DNA of 48,595 nt. Source: Hyphomonadaceae bacterium. Lineage in GTDB: Bacteria > Pseudomonadota > Alphaproteobacteria > Caulobacterales > Aquidulcibacteraceae. Shown in pieces: positions 44,044-48,595 of the stretch. The notes beneath the pieces are model-generated. The model had not been told where the DNA came from. It made no database searches and saw nothing but the letters and a program-made list of their open reading frames with translations. Numbering within the stretch: position 1 is the stretch's first letter; each line of letters starts with the position of its first letter. Location of the stretch: assembly GCA_021731005.1 (NCBI GenBank), contig JAKFYF010000046.1:1-48595 (forward strand), in the 5' to 3' direction. The translations under genes and the position numbers were made by a program.

Positions 44044-44423
44044 CGCCGCGCCAGCGCTGTGACGATCGCCGCCGCCAGATCGGCGCCGATGGCGCCGGTG
44101 ATGCGCAAACGCGCCCCGCCCGCCAATTCAAGCTCCAGCGTGGAAGCGCTCTCCGCCGCGACCGCCAGCGGCAGAAAACGCGGCGGCGGCGGCGCGGGCG
44201 GAGCGGGCGCAGCGCCAAATCCCAGCTCCTCGCGCATCTGCTTGCGCCAGGCGAACAACAGGCTGGTAGCCACCCCATTGCGCCGCGCCACGGCGTTGAC
44301 CTTGGCCCCCGGCGCGAACGTCTCCAGCACCAATTCCTGCTTGCGCTCCGGCGTCCAGCGCTGCCGCGCGCCAACGGAGATCACTTCAAGACGCGTCACA
44401 CGACTAGGCGTATCACTAGGCAT
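44040..44423 (-). CDS. tnpA: IS66 accessory protein TnpA
   Basis: 127 residues if ATG 44423 is used. The N-terminal helix-turn-helix (RQRWTPERKQELVLETFAPGAKVNAVARRNGVATSLLFAWRKQ) is of the transposase IS3/IS911/IS66-OrfA type; then comes a Pro-rich linker and a C-terminal beta part. An inverted repeat covers the start codon. The HTH protein probably binds the element ends. Confidence 0.93.
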   Translation of the reverse strand: MPSDTPSRVTRLEVISVGARQRWTPERKQELVLETFAPGAKVNAVARRNGVATSLLFAWRKQMREELGFGAAPAPPAPPPPRFLPLAVAAESASTLELELAGGARLRITGAIGADLAAAIVTALARR

Positions 44424-44431
44424 AAGCCTAG
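44416..44431. promoter_or_regulatory. Inverted repeat CTAGGC-ATAA-GCCTAG over the tnpA start
   Basis: A 6-bp stem with a 4-base loop that includes the tnpA start codon (44421-44423); related CTAGGC copies stand on both sides (44403-44409, 44429-44434). It may reduce translation of the transposase or be a TnpA binding site. Confidence 0.45.
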
Positions 44432-44482
44432 GCGTGCGCCTCAAACCTCAGCCCAACAAGGCGGCGCCCGCCGGGTGCGTAC

Positions 44483-44490
44483 GTCTATTT
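44483..44490 (+). repeat. Target-site duplication of IS66, right copy (GTCTATTT)
   Basis: Identical to 41975-41982; the WD40 reading frame resumes at the next base with GAT. Confidence 0.9.
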
Positions 44491-45234
44491 GATGTGGCAA
44501 GCGGCCGTTTGCTCATGCGATCGGAAGTCACTGGGGGTCCTATTTGGAATGTCGCTTTCGCGCGAGATGATCACCACGTCGTGAGCTTCGGCCCCGATGG
44601 CGGAGCGTTCGGGTACTATCTGTGGGATCCCGCGACCGCCGAAGGCGACCGCACCACGGACTACGATGCGATCTGGAACGTGGCTGAAAGTACCTTTCCA
44701 GAATCCAGAGACCAGACTCTGCGATACGAGCGCGGCGCTCTTTACAGTCGCGCGACGGGAGCCGTCGTAGCGGAGATTCCCGGGGCAAATGGAGCGGTTA
44801 CCAGCGCCGTGTTCTCATACAGCGGCAGCGCGTTGGTTGTTCGCCACGGGTATGAAACGCGCGTCTTTGATGGACGCACAGGAGCACCATTATCGCGCCT
44901 TTGCGCCACGACGAACGGCTCGAACGCGGTTCGGGTTACAGCGAACGGGGCTTATGTGGCTACACAGGAATGTGGCGCTGCAAACAGCCCCCATGTCGTT
45001 GCTGTATGGCATGCGGCTTCGGGCGCGATCGTCGCCAGGCTGCGCGCGCCATACAACTCGCTAGAGGCGCAGGATATCAGTCCGAATGCAGATCTGCTTG
45101 CGACTGGCTCCGAGGATGGGCGCGTTCGCATCTGGCGCCTGGCGCCTGGGCGTGGACCCATTCCGCTGATCGGACCATCGCTAACGCGTTAAAGTGCCCA
45201 AAGCGCTGCTTGTTTGAGCGGCTTCGAATGACCG

Positions 45235-45345
45235 CCGTCGGCGAGATCGGGCCAATTGATCGAGCAGGGCGCGAGCGTCTCGTTTGTGGAAACTGCGCCG
45301 CCTGGTGAAATTCGCGCTACGCCCGACGATGGCCCACCTTTGCCG
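45235..45345 (+). repeat. Interspersed intergenic repeat, copy 7
   Basis: CGGCGAGATCGGGCCAATTG followed by ATCGAGCAGGGCGCGAGCGTC and GAAATTCGCGCTACGCCC with GATGGCCCACC downstream. It matches copy 6 in its first half and copy 2 in its second. It stands just upstream of the TIR-STAND gene. Confidence 0.65.
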
Positions 45346-45458
45346 GTCGCTAGTTTCGCCCTGACCGGCGGGATTGAGGTCGTATCGAGCCGCTCGGTCT
45401 TGCCTCCCGCGCTTCCCGCCGCCGACAGCCTGTGGTTATCTTCCGCCGGGGACGGCGA

Positions 45459-48209
45459 ATGGGCGGCATCTTTATAAGTCATTCGAGCAAGAACAGCGCA
45501 GAGGCCGAGCGGCTGCGCGACTGGCTCGAAACCCAAGGCTGGGGGCGCTCGCAAGTTTTCCTGGACTTGCAGGACCTGAAGTCCGGCGATAGCTGGCGCG
45601 ATGTCCTCAATGCGATGGGCGACAAGGAAGCCGTTATCGTCTGCCTATCGAACGAGTGGCTCGGCTCGCATGAATGCGTGCGCGAGTTCACCCAAGCCCA
45701 AGAACGTGGCAAACCGATCCTGCCGATCTTCGTCGCGGCTGTGACCGCGCCGATACCTCGCTTCATCACCGATCTTCAAATCGGCGACGCGACGAAGGAC
45801 GACGGCTTCCAAAGCTTGCGCGATGGGCTCCTATCCAAACGCATAACGCCACAGTCCTTTCCCTGGCCGCCGCCCAATGAACCCACTCGCTCGGTCTATC
45901 GCGGTTTGCAGGCGCTCGACGTTCAGGACGCTGCGATCTTCTTTGGTCGCGATGCCGATATCGCACGCGGCCTCGATGAACTGCGAAGATTGCGCAACGG
46001 CGCGCCACAACGGCTACTGGCAATCCTGGGCGCTTCTGGCGCGGGCAAGTCGTCGTTCCTGCGCGCGGGTCTGATCGCACGCTTGAAGCGTGACGAAGAA
46101 AACTTCCTGGTGCTGCCGGTCGTACGGCCCGAACGCGCCGCGGTGAGCGGCCCGCAGGGATTAACCGCGAGCATTTCAACAGCGCAGGGCCGTGCTGTTT
46201 CGTGGGCCGGTGGTGTCGCGAACTTGGCGCAAGCCTTCGCCGATCTGCGCAAGCCCGTGATGCAGCGATTGACACGCAACGCTGAAGCGGCGCGAGAGAC
46301 TCATACTACGAAGCCGCCGACGATCATTCTGCCGCTCGATCAGGCGGAAGAATTATTTGGCGTGGAGAATACGGAGCGCGCCGCGTTCTGTGAGGCAGTA
46401 GAAGACGCCATCGCTCAGGATGGTAATGCCGTGCTTGTCGCAACTATCAGAACAGACACGTATGAGTCCCTACAGAACGGGTGGATGCGCGACCGTCAGA
46501 CGCCGTTCACGCTGCCTGCAATTGCTGCCGGCTCCTTCCAAGAAATCATCGAGGGTCCGGCGCGATTGGCGAAGCCGCCTTTGAAAATCGAGCCAGAGCT
46601 AACTCAGCAGTTGCTGAGCGATCTCAACGCTGCTGACGCGCTGCCGTTGTTGGCGTTCACTTTGGAACGGCTGCGAACCCAACTCGGCCAGCAGGGCAGA
46701 CTCTCGCTCGCCGACTATCGCGACAAACTGGGCGGCCTTTCCGGCGCGATCCAGTCGGCGGTGGATGCAGTGCTCGGCGCGGCGCCCAGCAAAGAGAAAC
46801 TGGCGCTGGCGCGGCGGCTGTTTGTGCCGGCTTTGGTGCAAGTGGATCAAGACGGGGTGAAGCGCCGCGTCGCGCGACGGGCCGACATCCCAGCGGATGC
46901 CCAAAAGCTAGCCGATCAGTTCGTCGATCAGAGGCTTTTGGTGGCGGATGCGGGCACGATTGAAGTCGCGCACGAAGCTATTCTGCGACAATGGCCAGCC
47001 TTGGCCTCATGGATCCGTGATGAATACGACGCGCTGAAGTTAGTTGGCGATCTGCAGGCTGCGACTTCGGAATGGGTTCAAGAGGGGCGCCCCGACAACT
47101 GGATGGCCCACAGTGGCGACAAGGTCGCGGACGCAGAGACGTTGCTCGAAAGGGCGGACTATTCGAAATCTTTGAATAGTGACGTGCGCGATTATGTTGC
47201 CGCTTGGAGGCGCTCAGTGCATGCAGCATTGGCGCGAGAAAGAAAGGCGCTGAGAGCTCAACGAAGAGCGCTTACAGCCCTCGTCGCGGTTGTTGGCATT
47301 CTCGTCATTGGCCTGTCTGTTATGGCCTTCGTCAATTTTCGTTCGGTCAGCGCGCTTGCTGTTGCTTACCTGGATTACGGGCGGTTCGCTGTCTCATCAT
47401 CTTCATTGGCGGCTGCGCGTCCCGGAACAACGTTTCAGGACTGCCGCGAAGACAGCGCTCTTTGCCCGGTCATGGTCATCGCCCCGGAGGGTCAGTTCCA
47501 AATGGGCTCAGCGGCTGACGATGAAGGGGCATCACTCGATGAGGGACCGACACGCGCGGTTTCGATTCAACGGTTTGCTGTCTCGCAACGTGAAATAACA
47601 TTTGCGCAGTGGCAGGCATGTGTTGCCGGTGGCGGTTGTTCCCGCAACCCCGCCCCGTCAGATAATGGCTGGGGACGCGGCAATCGACCTGTGTTTGTTT
47701 CTTGGGAAGATGCGCAGGAATATGTCGCTTGGCTGTCTCAAATGACGGGGCAACATTATCGCCTTCTCACCGAGGCGGAATGGGAATACGCGGCGCGCGG
47801 CGTCACTTCGGCTGACGATCCGCGTAACGGCGAGAGCTGGAGTTTCGGCAACGACGAAAGCCAACTGGGCGACTTCGCATGGTTCGCCTCGAACTCAGAA
47901 AATCAAACCTATCCCGTTGGGATGAAACGCGCCAATCCATTCGGCCTCTACGACATGCACGGCAATGTGTATGAGTGGGTGCAGGATTGTTACGCGGCCT
48001 ACGATCCCGCTAGGTTAGATGGCTCGGCTGTGGAGTCAGATGCTGAAGGACCGGATGTTTCCGATAGCGGAACGTCCTGCTCCTCCCGCGTGCTTCGCGG
48101 CGGTTCGTGGTCCAGCAACCCACAGGACCTCCGATCCGCGAGCCGCGTCAGGCTCAACCCAGATTACCGGGACAGCGCTATCGGGTTCCGCGTCGCCAGG
48201 ACCCTTTAG
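45459..48209 (+). CDS. TIR-STAND ATPase-FGE-fold membrane sensor protein
   Basis: 916 residues from ATG 45459, where the TIR domain starts directly. TIR (1-125): GGIFISHSSKNSAEAERL, VFLDLQDLKSGDSW, and the helix SNEWLGSHECVREF with Glu76 at the NADase catalytic place. STAND-type P-loop ATPase (about 155-560): Walker A GASGAGKSS at 191-199, Walker B ILPLDQAEELF with Asp294, then a winged-helix-like end (DAGTIEVAHEAILRQWPAL). Basic stretch and membrane helix (about 603-630). FGE-sulfatase/C-type-lectin fold (669-916): FQMGS, ITFAQWQACV, PVFVSWEDAQEYVAWLS, RLLTEAEWEYAARG, NPFGLYDMHGNVYEWVQDC, RVLRGGSW. The two catalytic Cys of true formylglycine enzymes are missing at GSWSSN, so this end probably binds rather than oxidises. 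The positive-inside rule puts TIR and ATPase in the cytosol and the FGE fold outside. Immune-type sensor is my inference. Confidence 0.9.
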   Translation: MGGIFISHSSKNSAEAERLRDWLETQGWGRSQVFLDLQDLKSGDSWRDVLNAMGDKEAVIVCLSNEWLGSHECVREFTQAQERGKPILPIFVAAVTAPIPRFITDLQIGDATKDDGFQSLRDGLLSKRITPQSFPWPPPNEPTRSVYRGLQALDVQDAAIFFGRDADIARGLDELRRLRNGAPQRLLAILGASGAGKSSFLRAGLIARLKRDEENFLVLPVVRPERAAVSGPQGLTASISTAQGRAVSWAGGVANLAQAFADLRKPVMQRLTRNAEAARETHTTKPPTIILPLDQAEELFGVENTERAAFCEAVEDAIAQDGNAVLVATIRTDTYESLQNGWMRDRQTPFTLPAIAAGSFQEIIEGPARLAKPPLKIEPELTQQLLSDLNAADALPLLAFTLERLRTQLGQQGRLSLADYRDKLGGLSGAIQSAVDAVLGAAPSKEKLALARRLFVPALVQVDQDGVKRRVARRADIPADAQKLADQFVDQRLLVADAGTIEVAHEAILRQWPALASWIRDEYDALKLVGDLQAATSEWVQEGRPDNWMAHSGDKVADAETLLERADYSKSLNSDVRDYVAAWRRSVHAALARERKALRAQRRALTALVAVVGILVIGLSVMAFVNFRSVSALAVAYLDYGRFAVSSSSLAAARPGTTFQDCREDSALCPVMVIAPEGQFQMGSAADDEGASLDEGPTRAVSIQRFAVSQREITFAQWQACVAGGGCSRNPAPSDNGWGRGNRPVFVSWEDAQEYVAWLSQMTGQHYRLLTEAEWEYAARGVTSADDPRNGESWSFGNDESQLGDFAWFASNSENQTYPVGMKRANPFGLYDMHGNVYEWVQDCYAAYDPARLDGSAVESDAEGPDVSDSGTSCSSRVLRGGSWSSNPQDLRSASRVRLNPDYRDSAIGFRVARTL
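48087..48206 (+). other. Candidate DGR variable region (C-terminal 40 codons)
   Basis: Known DGR target proteins with an FGE fold end in RGGSW, a run of Asn-rich positions, R-A-R blocks and GFRVAR; template repeats carry AAC there. Here the codons at those places are TCC, AGC, AAC, GAC, AGC, GTC, CTC, AAC, TAC, GAC, AGC and GCT: eleven of twelve keep the final C, and all follow from AAC or AAT by changes at A only. Fixed codons between them (CCA, CAG, CGA, AGG, CCA, GAT, CGG) would be unchanged. No template repeat or reverse transcriptase is visible in the rest of the window. Confidence 0.65.
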
Positions 48210-48595
48210 AATCGTTTCGCTTTAGCGCTTTACCTCCTGCATCCTGAACTCTTGGCCCTTTACAGGGTCTGGGGTGTAAGCCCTGCAGGTTCTTACTTCT
48301 CGACGAAGCCTAGTTGCGTTCTGGGCATCTCGAACGACTGTTTCCCAGCGCTTCCCAGTCATTCGTGATGCGCGATGATGTGGCAGCAATCGGCGAAAGG
48401 CTTCCGGTGCGATGGCGGCGGTGTATGTCCGTTGTCGGGCGGATTCTCGCCGGTCCCTTGGAGCGTCGGCTTCTGGGATGAAACGCCGAAAACGCGCGGG
48501 CGGCATGATCGGCAGGGGTAGGGGGCGATCACGCCGTAGGTGGGCCGGTTACTGCCATTCGTCCTTGGATCCGCGCGCCGCGCCTTGCCCCTGAC
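48210..48595. other. Unassigned end of window
   Basis: 386 bases after the TIR-STAND gene. The leftward ORF 48222-48506 and rightward ORF 48412-48594 are Arg-rich, lack ribosome sites and match nothing I know; in particular I see neither an Avd-like helical protein nor a second copy of the variable region. Confidence 0.45.
48256..48296. promoter_or_regulatory. Two small hairpins downstream of the variable region
   Basis: CCCT-TTAC-AGGG (48256-48267) and GTAAG...CTTAC (48276-48296) around the palindrome CCTGCAGG. In the model DGR a hairpin next to the variable region helps homing, so a role is possible; they could also be a weak terminator. Confidence 0.3.

Larger units (their letters stand above)
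41983..44482 (-). mobile_element. IS66-family insertion sequence, complete
   Basis: 2,500 bases, bounded by GTACGCA at the left and its reverse complement TGCGTAC at the right, with a perfect 8-bp duplication of the target. It carries the three IS66 genes tnpA, tnpB and tnpC, all on the minus strand and all apparently intact. The perfect duplication means the insertion is recent. Confidence 0.93.
41395..45192 (+). pseudogene. WD40-repeat lipoprotein gene split by IS66
   Basis: The gene runs 41395-41982 and resumes at 44491-45192. Cutting out the element plus one target duplicate joins the codons in frame (VRLF then DVASGR), giving 429 residues. Lipoprotein signal LLAVLLLAGC. An N-terminal domain (LGTWSGHVATTY, GRWRLNGDRLYLLWD) is followed by WD40-like repeats: IRDVRFSGDGERLAVGSNDARVRLFD, IWNVAFARDDHHVVSFG, VTSAVFSYSGSALVVRHG, ISPNADLLATGSEDGRVRIWRL. 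WD40 propellers bind protein partners. The gene lies two spacers upstream of the TIR-STAND gene, but nothing shows that they act together. Confidence 0.85.

Noticed and set aside
43768-44490. 474-residue ORF starting at 43768 on the plus strand
   Set aside because: Its first 240 residues are antisense to tnpB and tnpA; only the part after 44491 belongs to a real gene (WD40).
45459-48209. Annotation of the C-terminal domain as an active formylglycine-generating (sulfatase-modifying) enzyme
   Set aside because: The copper-binding cysteine pair expected after GSW is Ser/Asn/Asp here, and the fusion to TIR-STAND suits a binding role.
48222-48506. Leftward ORF as a possible Avd or phage gene
   Set aside because: Arg-rich, no ribosome site, wrong strand, and no four-helix pattern of Avd; probably a shadow.
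1-48595. CRISPR arrays, rRNA or tRNA genes
   Set aside because: No regularly spaced short repeats and no cloverleaf-like or conserved rRNA strings noticed on either strand; a covariance search could still find a tRNA missed by eye.

Overview
The window is GC-rich, densely coded DNA from what looks like an alphaproteobacterium, probably of the Caulobacterales/Hyphomonadaceae type. That placement rests on codon bias and on gene families typical of that group (small SANT-like protein, GlxA-type AraC regulators, many short secreted hypothetical proteins); I see no rRNA, tRNA or other phylogenetic marker, so it is an inference.

Left part (1-6.7 kb): a tandem duplication. A three-gene unit (PepSY protein, OmpR-type response regulator, PhoQ-like sensor kinase) occurs twice in the same orientation. 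The first copy is cut by the window edge. Between the copies lies a leftward operon (cytochrome b561, secreted barrel-like protein, PepSY protein) that is divergent from the second copy. A third, broken remnant of the kinase lies at 8.4 kb. The likely theme is a sensed signal (metal, redox or envelope stress) controlling a membrane electron carrier.

Middle (6.7-41 kb): ordinary accessory chromosome with many small regulators and envelope or secreted proteins. It includes a MarR/SRPBCC pair, a TetR gene divergent from a serine beta-lactamase-like hydrolase with an obvious operator, a divergent pair of DJ-1/PfpI proteins (one exported, one a GlxA-type regulator), an orphan histidine kinase, a diguanylate cyclase, an AraC regulator, a run of rightward genes (VOC protein, haloalkane dehalogenase, retropepsin-like lipoprotein, NTF2-like, alpha/beta hydrolase, DUF4932-like), an ArsR-like regulator divergent from a second retropepsin-like lipoprotein, two HExxH proteins, a CPBP protease, a LytS/LytTR-type two-component pair, an esterase, and small NTF2/GNAT genes. 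Several genes are broken by single frameshifts or truncation. A short interspersed repeat family sits in at least seven intergenic spaces, and a 96-residue membrane protein is present as two nearly identical copies.

Right part (41-48.6 kb): a WD40-type lipoprotein gene is split by a complete 2,500-bp IS66-family element with a perfect 8-bp target duplication. Next is the most interesting gene of the window: a 916-residue protein with an N-terminal TIR domain, a STAND-type P-loop ATPase, one membrane segment and a C-terminal formylglycine-enzyme-fold (C-type-lectin fold) domain. Its last 40 codons have the signature of a diversity-generating retroelement variable region: positions that are Asn (AAC) in typical templates are here Ser, Asp, Val, Leu or Tyr, and almost all these codons still end in C. 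I read it as a membrane-spanning TIR-STAND immune-type sensor whose ligand face may be hypermutated. The template and reverse transcriptase are not in the 386 bp left of the window.
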